Positions 23,679 to 30,849 of a DNA stretch of 64,000 bases are shown in pieces. The DNA is from Peptoniphilus_A genitalis (GTDB lineage Bacteria > Bacillota > Clostridia > Tissierellales > Peptoniphilaceae). The stretch's first letter is position 1, and every line of letters begins with the position of its first letter. Both the position numbers and the translations under genes were made by a program. The notes under the pieces were generated by a model. The model saw only the letters and a list, made by a program, of their open reading frames with translations. It searched no databases and had not been told where the DNA came from. The stretch lies in NCBI RefSeq assembly GCF_949769225.1, contig NZ_CATKPB010000008.1; one strand, written 5' to 3'.

Positions 23679-24280
23679 GACTTCAGCCTATCCTTTAGCA
23701 CTTCTATAGTAGGTACACTTGTAATCTTTATTGGATCTTCCAAATCGTTGGATAGGTCAATTTTTACATCAATCATCCTGGTTAACTCTCTATCTAACTC
23801 AAAATCTCCTTGGCCACTTGCAGATACTAAAATGTCAACATCTGTCATTGTAAGTAAGTTTTCTATGCAAGGATAAGAGGAGTTAAGGCTAATTACATTT
23901 GCTCCAAGGTCTATTAATTCCTTGGCAAGAGGTCGACCCAGTACATCTGATTGATTGATAATAACAATTGTCTTACCTCTTAAGTCGTTGCCACGTTCGC
24001 TATAGATAGTCCATAAAATAGCTTCAGCCGTTATTGTTAGCTTTCTACTACCTATGCCCTCTATATCTCGGCCTGGATTGCATTTCAAAAAGGTCTTTAA
24101 GGTTTCATAGTCCACATCATTCATAGGTTTTAAGATTAATAACTTACTTCTCCCAACCTCTGGCAGGTTTGCAACATCAGCCACCCTTACACCAGGTATT
24201 TTATTTTTAATTGCCCTAATATAGGAGTCTCGTCCCCTGTCCCTTTTCTCTTTGTCGTAAATTACAATTAATTCTTCCAT
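23675..24280 (-). CDS. FolD-like (methylene-THF dehydrogenase) phage protein
   Basis: The 201-residue product resembles the second half of FolD. GKTIVIINQSDVLGRPLAKE is close to the FolD NAD(P)-binding signature (GKxxxVxGRSxxVGxP), followed by LGANVISLNSSYPCI and VDILVSASGQ, all in FolD order. A helical region before it (RKLTITAEAILWTI) stands where FolD has its P-C-T-P-x-G motif, which is missing. The N-terminal catalytic domain with its Lys is shortened. It may be a folate enzyme serving nucleotide synthesis or a Rossmann protein with a new job. Confidence 0.68.
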   Translation of the reverse strand: MEELIVIYDKEKRDRGRDSYIRAIKNKIPGVRVADVANLPEVGRSKLLILKPMNDVDYETLKTFLKCNPGRDIEGIGSRKLTITAEAILWTIYSERGNDLRGKTIVIINQSDVLGRPLAKELIDLGANVISLNSSYPCIENLLTMTDVDILVSASGQGDFELDRELTRMIDVKIDLSNDLEDPIKITSVPTIEVLKDRLKS

Positions 24281-24289
24281 GGCAACTCC

Positions 24290-24724
24290 TTAAAATGGGA
24301 TATCGTCATTATCTACTGGGAAAAATCCCTCATCACTATAATCATCTTGCTTGTTATTACTATTTTGGTAATTTCCACCGTCAGAATTATTTTTAGATCC
24401 AACAAAAGTGATGCTATTAACTAAGACATCAGTTGTATAAATTCTTCTTCCGTCTTTTTCATAGGATCCCGTTTGGATTCTTCCTTCCACTGCAATTTGA
24501 CTTCCCTTACTGTGATAATTTGCAATTACTTCAGCAGTCTTGCCAAAAGCCGTGCAAGAAATAAAGTCAGCTGTAGGTTGATTATTTCTTTCAGCTTCAT
24601 CTCTTTTGTCTTTGCTTAGTTTTCTATCGACTGCAACTGTAAACTTTAAAATAGCCATTCCTGACTGGCTATATTTAAGCTCTGGATCTCTCACTAATCT
24701 TCCAATTAAATTTACGCTGTTCAT
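24290..24724 (-). CDS. ssb: Single-stranded DNA-binding protein
   Basis: The 144-residue product starts MNSVNLIGRLVRDPELKYSQ and continues AILKFTVAVDRKLSKDKRDE, then ADFISCTAFGKTAEVIANY, GSQIAVEGRIQTGSYE, all of the bacterial SSB OB-fold. A Gly/Asn/Ser linker and the acidic end DNDDIPF, which binds partner proteins, follow. Its start overlaps the preceding stop. It protects single strands in phage replication and works with RecT. Confidence 0.96.
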   Translation of the reverse strand: MNSVNLIGRLVRDPELKYSQSGMAILKFTVAVDRKLSKDKRDEAERNNQPTADFISCTAFGKTAEVIANYHSKGSQIAVEGRIQTGSYEKDGRRIYTTDVLVNSITFVGSKNNSDGGNYQNSNNKQDDYSDEGFFPVDNDDIPF

Positions 24725-25125
24725 TTCTCTACCTCTTCCTTTAAACTTGGTATGTTCCCTTTGTATAGTCCGTTCTTCTTCAACCTTTTTAGCGTTAAAA
24801 TTTGATTTTTATTTATAGTTTCATAAATTATGAAATGTTCCGCACAATTCCCCCAAACTGACACGCTGCCTGTTAGTCCTAAAAGCCAGTAAAGGTAATT
24901 ACAATAATATTCTCTAGGACACATGTACTCGATTTCCTTTTTTGTCTTATTGAGCTTTTTGCATGCCAAAGCTAGAGCTTTGTCTTGGTGGGACGGTACT
25001 GCGTATTCAACCTCTCCGTTTTCCAATATCAAAACTTCCAAATAATTTATATAATTTTCTTTGTGTTTTTGAATATCAAACTTGGAGTATAAATTGTATT
25101 CCTCTTCCAAATGCTTCTTTACCAT
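24721..25125 (-). CDS. Unknown phage early protein with conserved Cys/Trp residues
   Basis: The 134-residue product contains YAVPSHQDKALALACKKL, CPREYYCNYLYWLLGLTGSVSVWGN and ends in a Lys-rich tail. No family is recognised. The middle is mildly hydrophobic but not a confident membrane span. It overlaps its neighbours at both ends, so it is a regular member of the early operon. Confidence 0.5.
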   Translation of the reverse strand: MVKKHLEEEYNLYSKFDIQKHKENYINYLEVLILENGEVEYAVPSHQDKALALACKKLNKTKKEIEYMCPREYYCNYLYWLLGLTGSVSVWGNCAEHFIIYETINKNQILTLKRLKKNGLYKGNIPSLKEEVEK

Positions 25126-25325
25126 TGCTCATCCATTCCAAAATAAAATTCTGTTATTTTGCTTCTTTCTTCTCTTCCATCTTCGGCTAGTAATTCAAAA
25201 TCAAGAATTTTTTTAATTTCTTTTTCTACTTCTCCTGTATCTGCTTTTTCTTTTGTATCTTCATACTCGCTGTCAGTCATCCACATTACTGTTTCGTACG
25301 TTATTTTGCATTTAACTCTTTTCAT
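25119..25325 (-). CDS. Unknown small acidic phage protein
   Basis: The 68-residue product (MKRVKCKITYETVMWMTDSE and on) has a beta strand then a charged helix (DTKEKADTGEVEKEIKKIL) and ends ITEFYFGMDEQW. It resembles no family I know. Its start overlaps the stop of the gene before it. Confidence 0.5.
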   Translation of the reverse strand: MKRVKCKITYETVMWMTDSEYEDTKEKADTGEVEKEIKKILDFELLAEDGREERSKITEFYFGMDEQW

Positions 25326-25666
25326 TCTTCCTCGTCCTCCTCGTCTAACATATCTATTTGATTGCTTTGTACTTTCGTTAAAACAACGACACCATCATCA
25401 AGTTTAAATTCCATACCTTGGTATGCATCGCCACCGTCTAAACTTGATTTCTTTTGTAGGTTAGTGCCTATCTTGTAATTAAAAGCTGGCATCTTATAAA
25501 CTGTTTCTTCCTTGTGTTCATAAACAGTTCCTATTTTTAACTTAAGAGTTATGTCGCCTTGCTCAAATTCTCCAGCTGCTATTTTCTTTGCAACATGGAT
25601 AATCGAAGCATTTAAACTCATCTGCATATCTTCAAATTTTTCGTCTTGTAAATTAAATATTCTCAT
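25322..25666 (-). CDS. Unknown phage early protein
   Basis: The 114-residue product begins MRIFNLQDEKFEDMQMSLNA, has a beta-rich middle (DITLKLKIGTVYEHKEETVY) and ends in an acidic run. Similar small proteins accompany RecT/SSB modules in Firmicute phages, but I cannot name a function. Start and stop overlap neighbours. Confidence 0.5.
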   Translation of the reverse strand: MRIFNLQDEKFEDMQMSLNASIIHVAKKIAAGEFEQGDITLKLKIGTVYEHKEETVYKMPAFNYKIGTNLQKKSSLDGGDAYQGMEFKLDDGVVVLTKVQSNQIDMLDEEDEEE

Positions 25667-25821
25667 TCTTCCACCTCAGTTATTTCTCTATCATCTGATT
25701 CCACATCAATAAACCTTGGTAAATATCCGTAAATTGTATCTATCGCATCTTCTTCGTTTAATGCTATAACTTCTTTTCTGATTTTGTAATATCCACTTTC
25801 TTCAACTATAAATTTTTTCAT
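25663..25821 (-). CDS. Unknown 52-residue phage protein
   Basis: The frame reads MKKFIVEESGYYKIRKEVIA and ends ITEVEE. The start overlaps the upstream TGA and the stop overlaps the next ATG (ATGA). Ribosome binding bases lie within the end of the upstream gene. It is small but fits the overlap pattern of the operon. Confidence 0.55.
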   Translation of the reverse strand: MKKFIVEESGYYKIRKEVIALNEEDAIDTIYGYLPRFIDVESDDREITEVEE

Positions 25822-26030
25822 TCTTGAACCTCTGCCTCTTCCTTTTCCTTAAAATCAACTGCCATTTTGCACAATTCTTCCCAACTAAAAATTACTTTAG
25901 TTCCATCTTTAAAATTTATTATTGGATTCTGATTCATTCCAACGCAAATTTTATCTACTCCATCTGGATCTTCTTCAACTTCTCCTACTAACGCTTGCAT
26001 AACTAATTTATTTTTACTTAAAAGTTTCAT
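25818..26030 (-). CDS. Unknown small acidic phage protein
   Basis: The 70-residue product (MKLLSKNKLVMQALVGEVEE, then KVIFSWEELCKMAVDFKEKE) is acidic and shows no known domain. It overlaps both neighbours and belongs to the chain of small early genes. Confidence 0.5.
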   Translation of the reverse strand: MKLLSKNKLVMQALVGEVEEDPDGVDKICVGMNQNPIINFKDGTKVIFSWEELCKMAVDFKEKEEAEVQE

Positions 26031-26206
26031 TCTTCCACCTCAAAAACCTCTGGATAAAACCTGCTTCCAAACCTTAAAATTTTGTCTATGTCTTCTTTTT
26101 CGTCTTGGCCATAGCCTGTGCCAATGTAGTATTTAACTTCATAGCCATTAAAGACTTTTATAATTCCGATGGTTCCATACCACCAAGCATCTAAAACCTT
26201 AATCAA
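26027..26206 (-). CDS. Unknown 59-residue phage protein, TTG start
   Basis: The frame starts at a TTG at 26206, eight bases inside the end of the SbcC-like gene, with AAGGAG eight bases upstream. It reads MIKVLDAWWYGTIGIIKVFN and on, with a Trp-rich start and a tail ending PEVFEVEE. Its stop overlaps the next ATG. The good ribosome binding site supports it despite the rare start codon. Confidence 0.5.
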   Translation of the reverse strand: MIKVLDAWWYGTIGIIKVFNGYEVKYYIGTGYGQDEKEDIDKILRFGSRFYPEVFEVEE

Positions 26207-28001
26207 TTTTAAGCTCCTTATCCTTACTAACTACTAGTCTTACTAACTGCGTATCTGTTTTAATTAACTCGTTTACTGACTCTGCGTTGTCTATAAATAT
26301 CGGCACTTTTAAATCAAGCTTGTCAGACAAGCTATTAATTACATCAAGACCAGCATTTATCTTTGCCGCATTGTTTAAGTCGCTGTAAGGTACTCCCTCA
26401 AAGGTAGCTTCGCAAGTTTCAGTTATTCCGCCATTGATTTGATTTTCAAAAAGCTTAAACTTAACCAGGTTAAAACTGTCATTTATTTTGTCGCTTACAA
26501 GACTCACATAAGCCTTTGTGTATTCCTCGCAAAGGTAAATAATTCTTTGTTGTTCTTCATAAGCCTTAGCAAGTTCTTTTTCTTGTCCCTCAAGTTCCTT
26601 AATTCTTTCGTCAATCTTTTCATTTTGTCCTTGTAGGGATAATTTTTTATTTATTTCTTCTAAATCTGCGTTTAAGGAGTCTTTCTTTTCTAGTAAGTCC
26701 TTTTTATTGTCTATAGAAAAATCACTTAATTTTGCCTTAACCTCATCAAGCTCCTTGTCAATTTCTTTAAGTCTAATAGGTTCAGTTGGCAGGTCTTCTT
26801 CCTTATATTCTTTGACTTCATAGATTGCTATAAGTTTTTCGCACTCTTCAATTTTTATCTTTAAATTTTTCGCTTTTTCTTCAATGCTTGCTAACTTTTC
26901 AGACTTTTTCTTATTAAAATTAGCCATTGTTTTCTCTATTTGGTCTGGTAATAGGTCTTGACCGCAAGTTGGACACTTAAAGTCTCCTTGATACTGTTCT
27001 TTGTGGACTTCTTGCCATTCTTCCCTAGCCTTTTCAACTAGATCTTTAAGCTTTTCTATATTCTTTTTCGCTTCTTCAAGTGCTAATTTATCGTGTTCTT
27101 TTTCAAGCAATACATTTTTATTTTTTAGATTTATTTCAAAGCATTTGTTTTGATAGTTTTCTGCTAGGTCAGATTTTTCTTTTTGTAAATCAGCAATCTT
27201 ATCAGAAATTTCAGTCATGCCCTCTGCCATTTTTGATGCATCAGCAAGTTTTTCGTCAATTTCTTTTATAGCTGGAAGTGTACTTCTCTTCCTAAATTCC
27301 AGAACATCAAAATCTATGTCGTGGATCTTTGACTTATCTAGCTCGTCAATCCTTGCTGGTATAGATTCGATGTCCTTGTTTATTTTCTTGGCAGAATCCT
27401 TGGCTATTTTCTTTAGTTCATCAACTGTATAATTTTCAAGGTCTAAGTCTTCTAAGTCTTTGTTTTTAGCGATAATATCTTCTGGCTTAACTTCTTCTAT
27501 TAGTCCTAATATGACTTCTCTCCTCTTGTTTTTATCTAAGATTTGATTAAAATACAGTGGATTTGAAAGTAAGTTAAAGTTATCCTCAGAGATCACACTC
27601 GCAATTCTTTCTGTGTACTCTTTTTTCTTTACTGGGACAGCGTTGATATAGTAGTCAGTAGTATGGCCAGTAAATTCTGCTTGTGTAGATCCACGCTTCT
27701 TAGTCCAGACTTCTTTGTAGATTTTTTTAAGAGTAAGATCTTTGTCCCCAAAGACAAAATCTCCTTCAACTATGGATTCTAAGTTGTGGACTTCATCGCC
27801 ACTTTTGTCATAAGGCTTTATAGCAAAGTCCTTACGATTTAGACTGTCCTTGTCCCATAAAAGCCAGGAATAGGCATCAAAGATTGTAGTTTTACCTACT
27901 GCGTTGTCTCCATAAATATTAGTTGTGTCCTTAAAGTCTATTGTTAAGTTCTTAATTCCCTTGAAGTTCTCTAGCATTAAAGTTTTAATTTTTATTTGCA
28001 T
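26199..28001 (-). CDS. SbcC/Rad50-like AAA ATPase with zinc hook
   Basis: The 600-residue product starts MQIKIKTLMLENFKGIKNLT and carries IYGDNAVGKTTIFDAYSWLL, the Walker A of SMC-like ATPases, near residue 32. Two long coiled-coil arms (about 190-330 and 355-480) flank CPTCGQDLLP near 343, the zinc hook that dimerises Rad50/SbcC. The C-terminal part ends VPIFIDNAESVNELI, a Walker B-like segment with D-N-A. No SbcD/Mre11 nuclease gene is seen nearby. It probably processes DNA ends for phage recombination. Confidence 0.85.
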   Translation of the reverse strand: MQIKIKTLMLENFKGIKNLTIDFKDTTNIYGDNAVGKTTIFDAYSWLLWDKDSLNRKDFAIKPYDKSGDEVHNLESIVEGDFVFGDKDLTLKKIYKEVWTKKRGSTQAEFTGHTTDYYINAVPVKKKEYTERIASVISEDNFNLLSNPLYFNQILDKNKRREVILGLIEEVKPEDIIAKNKDLEDLDLENYTVDELKKIAKDSAKKINKDIESIPARIDELDKSKIHDIDFDVLEFRKRSTLPAIKEIDEKLADASKMAEGMTEISDKIADLQKEKSDLAENYQNKCFEINLKNKNVLLEKEHDKLALEEAKKNIEKLKDLVEKAREEWQEVHKEQYQGDFKCPTCGQDLLPDQIEKTMANFNKKKSEKLASIEEKAKNLKIKIEECEKLIAIYEVKEYKEEDLPTEPIRLKEIDKELDEVKAKLSDFSIDNKKDLLEKKDSLNADLEEINKKLSLQGQNEKIDERIKELEGQEKELAKAYEEQQRIIYLCEEYTKAYVSLVSDKINDSFNLVKFKLFENQINGGITETCEATFEGVPYSDLNNAAKINAGLDVINSLSDKLDLKVPIFIDNAESVNELIKTDTQLVRLVVSKDKELKID

Positions 28002-28285
28002 GATAAACCTCCGTCAAATAGTGATTTAAAGGCTGCAAAGTCCTTTAGTATAATTTCTGTCATATAAGTTACCAGGAATTTTTTAACAACTTGTGCGTCA
28101 ATAGGATTGCTGCAAAGCTTGTTTTCTCCTACATATTTTTTCATTAAATCTCCAGTTCTTATACTTGCATTTAGGATTGAGCTTAAGTCACTCTTAATCT
28201 CTTCTTCCTTCTCGTGCATCAAGGCCTCTTCATAAGTTGTAAATAACTTGCCATCTTCAGTTTCGTAACATTCAATTTTTTTCAT
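27992..28285 (-). CDS. Unknown small phage early protein
   Basis: The 97-residue product starts MKKIECYETEDGKLFTTYEE and continues as a charged helix and a hydrophobic end (VVKKFLVTYMTEIILKDFAA). The ETEDGKLFTTYEEALMHE pattern recurs in small phage proteins of unknown role. It overlaps the SbcC-like start by 10 bases, which suggests coupled expression. Confidence 0.5.
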   Translation of the reverse strand: MKKIECYETEDGKLFTTYEEALMHEKEEEIKSDLSSILNASIRTGDLMKKYVGENKLCSNPIDAQVVKKFLVTYMTEIILKDFAAFKSLFDGGLSCK

Positions 28286-28312
28286 TTTTATAACTCCTTG
28301 TGATACAATTAA

Positions 28313-28385
28313 GACAAATAAATATTTTTTATTTATTGTTTAAGTCCTTGTGCTTTGGTCGGTGCTGGGACTTTTTTTATTTGTC
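28313..28385 (+). other. Nested inverted repeats with a + strand terminator form
   Basis: GACAAATAAA (28313-28322) matches TTTATTTGTC (28376-28385), and inside it AAGTCC (28342-28347) matches GGACTT (28368-28373) followed by TTTTTT. On the + strand, opposite to the operon, this is the form of an intrinsic terminator. It may end an antisense RNA or fold the early mRNA. No + strand gene precedes it. Confidence 0.4.
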
Positions 28386-28393
28386 TTTTTCAT
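28340..28393 (-). CDS. Possible 17-residue ORF with a strong ribosome binding site
   Basis: An AGGAGG lies four to five bases before an ATG at 28393, and the frame reads MKKTNKKSPSTDQSTRT then stops. The frame runs through the nested inverted repeat. It may be a leader peptide. Only the ribosome binding site supports it. Confidence 0.3.
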   Translation of the reverse strand: MKKTNKKSPSTDQSTRT

Positions 28394-28401
28394 GCTTCCT
28401 C

Positions 28402-28593
28402 CTAAATCCAATTACTGAAAGAGCTTTCTCCAAGCTCTACAATCTTTAGTAGTGCGATGCAAATAAACCTAATTGTTACCATGTAAAAGCTGTAGCATAA
28501 TGTGATGGCAATAAAGACTGTAGCCATAACCAGAAACACTCCAGCAAGTCTTCTCAGACTCAAAAATAAGTTTTTGTTGTTTAGTTTTAACAT
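28402..28593 (-). CDS. Small phage protein with two membrane segments
   Basis: From the ATG at 28593 (GGAGG seven bases upstream) the product has 63 residues with hydrophobic segments at about 17-36 and 40-52. The longer frame start at 28611 lies inside the excisionase-like gene and has no good ribosome binding site. No family is recognised. A membrane role such as superinfection exclusion is possible. Confidence 0.5.
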   Translation of the reverse strand: MLKLNNKNLFLSLRRLAGVFLVMATVFIAITLCYSFYMVTIRFICIALLKIVELGESSFSNWI

Positions 28594-28595
28594 TT

Positions 28596-28808
28596 TTAAA
28601 CCTCCATCCAATCATCAAGCCACTCTCTTTTAAAGAGATAATCTCTACCCTTTAGCTTGTATCTTATTTTTCCTTGTTTAATTTGCCCCCTTAAATACGT
28701 GTCTTTACACTTCAAATACTCACACGCTCCGTCAAGGTCATATACACTTTGATTCGCGTTTTCTAAAAGATGTATAATCTCATCTAATTTCTTTTCTAGT
28801 TCAATCAT
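28596..28808 (-). CDS. Excisionase-like helix-turn-helix protein
   Basis: From ATG 28808 the product is 70 residues. Its C-terminal half, SVYDLDGACEYLKCKDTYLR followed by KIRYKLKGRDYLFKREWLDD, has the pattern of the MerR-like HTH_17/excisionase family: acidic strand, helix-turn-helix, wing with G-R-x-x-x-F-x-x-x-L-x-x-W. It may help excise the prophage or regulate early genes. A TTG at 28811 just before is a weaker start. Confidence 0.7.
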   Translation of the reverse strand: MIELEKKLDEIIHLLENANQSVYDLDGACEYLKCKDTYLRGQIKQGKIRYKLKGRDYLFKREWLDDWMEV

Positions 28809-28866
28809 CAAATCACCACATTTGTTTTAATCAATTCTAAAGATTAATTTTTGAACCTTTTAATTC

Positions 28867-29628
28867 TCATCCTAAAAATTTGTTGGTAAAGTAGATTTGT
28901 CCTTTACCAGTCATTTTTGTAGTTGTAGTCGTTCTTGTACTGCCATCTGGGTTGTTAATTACTCTTACCTTAGTCTCAAATAGGCCTTGTTCCATAGATC
29001 TTTGTGTTGGTTGATTTCGTCTTTCTCCGCCTTTGCAGAGGTAACCTTGGTCTCTTAGTAGTGCAAATAGTCTGTTTTGTCCCATGTTTGGCAGACCATT
29101 CTGTTTTAATCTCTTTGCAAACTCACCTATAAGGATTGAGTTCTCAGCAACCTCGCACGAATCGGAGAAAAGCACCTTAGGTTTGTTCCTTTCGTTCTCT
29201 TCTTCTGCTGCAATTCTTCTTTGCTTCTCCTCTTTAAGGGTTGTTGCAAGTTGTATCAGATAGTCTGGATCTGTAAGAGTTCTTTCGATTACTGTTTCTG
29301 TCATGTAGGCTCCGTGTTTCCTAATGCTTGGTAATACTTCTAATGTAACCCATCTTTTAAATTCTTTAGCTTTTTTCATTTTTGATGAAAAGATTAAAGA
29401 ATATAATCCTGATTCATTGACAATAATCATTTTTTGCTTTCCACCAGGTGTCTGTATTTCACCGACCCCTTTATCTTCAGCATCAACATGTGTGTTTAAT
29501 GCGTCCGCCGTTCTCTTGTATTCCAAAATTTCTGCAACGTCTTTTCCTACAAACCAAGGTTCGTCATTTATAATTGACGTTCTTACTTGTCCAAATTCTC
29601 TATTTTCAAAAATTCTTAAATCATTCAT
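28867..29628 (-). CDS. Phage antirepressor (BRO-N plus KilA-C-like domain)
   Basis: From the ATG at 29628 (GGAG six bases upstream) the product has 253 residues. The N-terminal domain, FGQVRTSIINDEPWFVGKDVAEILEYKRT then IIVNESGLYSLIFSSKMKKAKEFKRWVTLEVLPSIRKHG, is a typical BRO-N domain. The C-terminal domain (ILIGEFAKRLKQNGLPNMGQNRLFALLRDQGYL) is the antirepressor KilAC type. It would bind the CI-like repressor or operators to favour lysis. The longer frame to 29664 begins within the preceding gene. Confidence 0.9.
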   Translation of the reverse strand: MNDLRIFENREFGQVRTSIINDEPWFVGKDVAEILEYKRTADALNTHVDAEDKGVGEIQTPGGKQKMIIVNESGLYSLIFSSKMKKAKEFKRWVTLEVLPSIRKHGAYMTETVIERTLTDPDYLIQLATTLKEEKQRRIAAEEENERNKPKVLFSDSCEVAENSILIGEFAKRLKQNGLPNMGQNRLFALLRDQGYLCKGGERRNQPTQRSMEQGLFETKVRVINNPDGSTRTTTTTKMTGKGQIYFTNKFLG

Positions 29629-29837
29629 TTTTGCTCCTTTGTTTTTTTCAGAAGTTTTGTCCACTCATTAAGAATTGCATTAATACTGCGTGCTCTAACT
29701 TCCTCAATAGCTTCCATAGAAATTTTCTTCATTTCTTCCATTAAAGCTTTGATTTCTATGTCTAACTTTTTTTCGTACCAATACATAAAAATGGTGCAAA
29801 CGCATATCGACGTTATTATGCTTATTAAAATTTCCAT
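29625..29837 (-). CDS. Small membrane-anchored phage protein
   Basis: The 70-residue product has a transmembrane segment at residues 2-21 (EILISIITSICVCTIFMYWY), then a charged helix rich in Glu and Lys. The start has GGAAGG upstream and its stop overlaps the antirepressor start region. It resembles no known family; a superinfection or spanin-like role would be speculation. Confidence 0.5.
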   Translation of the reverse strand: MEILISIITSICVCTIFMYWYEKKLDIEIKALMEEMKKISMEAIEEVRARSINAILNEWTKLLKKTKEQK

Positions 29838-29865
29838 GTTTTGCCTTCCTTTTCAGTAAAAACAT

Positions 29866-30057
29866 TTATAAAATTACATTTTTAAATTTTAAATTTTCCT
29901 TAGCTTCCTCAAGTAAAAATTCTATTACTTCATAAGTTTGAAGTTCTTGAGGGAGTTCTTTTTTTAAAGTCTTAAAAATCTCTTCAATGCATGAATCTAT
30001 TTTTTCAGAACCCATACTTTGTCCATCATCAAAAAGAATAGTTGTTGTTTCGTTCAT
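29866..30057 (-). CDS. Unknown small phage protein
   Basis: The 63-residue product (MNETTTILFDDGQSMGSEKI and on) is acidic, with a predicted helix (EEIFKTLKKELPQELQTYEV). An AAAGGAG site precedes it. No family is recognised. It lies between the Cro-like gene and the membrane protein gene in the early operon. Confidence 0.45.
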   Translation of the reverse strand: MNETTTILFDDGQSMGSEKIDSCIEEIFKTLKKELPQELQTYEVIEFLLEEAKENLKFKNVIL

Positions 30058-30081
30058 TACTTTCTCCTTTCTTCTTTTTTG

Positions 30082-30264
30082 CTAAATCTCTAAGATTTTT
30101 AATATTTGCTCTAATCTTTCAGAATTATCTCTTTTGCCCTTAACAATGTCATATACATATCCCAAGCTAATTCCCATCTCGTCAGCTAACTTTTGATACG
30201 TATAGCCTTTTCTTTTCATAGCTACGAGTATCTTTTCTTCTAGCGTTAAGTAGTTAAATGTCAT
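30082..30264 (-). CDS. Cro-like XRE regulator
   Basis: The 60-residue product is nearly all helix-turn-helix: ILVAMKRKGYTYQKLADEMGISLGYVYDIVKGKRDNSERLEQI, the XRE pattern with Q-x-L-A-x-x-x-G-x-S. As the first gene of the minus-strand early operon, divergent to the CI-like repressor, it should be the Cro counterpart and bind the operators between them. An AGGTGAGAAT site precedes the start. Confidence 0.82.
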   Translation of the reverse strand: MTFNYLTLEEKILVAMKRKGYTYQKLADEMGISLGYVYDIVKGKRDNSERLEQILKILEI

Positions 30265-30532
30265 ATTCTCACCTACCTTTTCATTTTTTTAATAATGTTT
30301 TACGAAAACTATTGCTTTAGTTACGAATATATGCTAATATTTAAGCATAAAAATAACACTGATTAATGGCTTGGAAATCTTAATCTTTTAAATTATTTTT
30401 ATAAAATTTAGGTGCTAAATTTATGCTTAAATCTTTAGCTTGAGATTATTATATACGTATATTTTCGTAATGTCAATATTTTTTACGATTATTTTCGCAT
30501 AAATTTGCACATATATTGGAAGGTGTGTAAAA
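30265..30532. promoter_or_regulatory. Divergent lysogeny operator/promoter region
   Basis: This 268-base AT-rich gap separates the Cro-like and CI-like genes. It has an inverted pair ATTTAAGCATAAA (30339-30351) and TTTATGCTTAAAT (30420-30432) and several copies of a TTACGAAAA/TTTTCGTAA-like element (near 30299, 30320, 30463 and 30482). These are the probable binding sites of the two regulators. Promoter hexamers cannot be fixed with confidence. Confidence 0.6.
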
Positions 30533-30844
30533 ATGAATGTTTTAGATCGTATTAGAAAGATACTTAACGAAAAAGATATGTCTATATCTGAATTAGAAAG
30601 ATTATCAGATATTGCAAGAGGAACCGTCGGTAAATGGGACAAAGTAGTGCCATCTGCAGACAAACTTCAAAGAGTGGCTCAAACTCTTGGAACATCTATG
30701 GACTACCTATTAACTGGTAATGAACCAAAAGATGACGCTGAAACTTTATTACTTGCTAGAGAAGCAAAAACTCTTACAAAAGAACAATTAAATGCAGTAA
30801 AGAGTGTAATTGATGAGTTTAAAAGAAATAATAATTTAAGGTGA
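30533..30844 (+). CDS. CI-like XRE repressor
   Basis: The 103-residue product begins with MNVLDRIRKILNEKDMSISE, then ELERLSDIARGTVGKWDKVV and KLQRVAQTLGTSMDYLLTGN, a standard XRE helix-turn-helix in residues 5-65. The remaining 35 residues are a short helical tail, with no RecA-cleavable LexA-type peptidase part. It is thus likely to be controlled by the ImmA-like protease next to it rather than by self-cleavage. GGAAGGTGTG precedes the start. It would keep the prophage silent. Confidence 0.85.
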   Translation: MNVLDRIRKILNEKDMSISELERLSDIARGTVGKWDKVVPSADKLQRVAQTLGTSMDYLLTGNEPKDDAETLLLAREAKTLTKEQLNAVKSVIDEFKRNNNLR

Positions 30845-30849
30845 TGTGA

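Noticed and set aside
30427..30663. Minus-strand frame across the CI-like gene start
   Set aside because: It overlaps the operator region and the repressor coding sequence and lacks a ribosome binding site.
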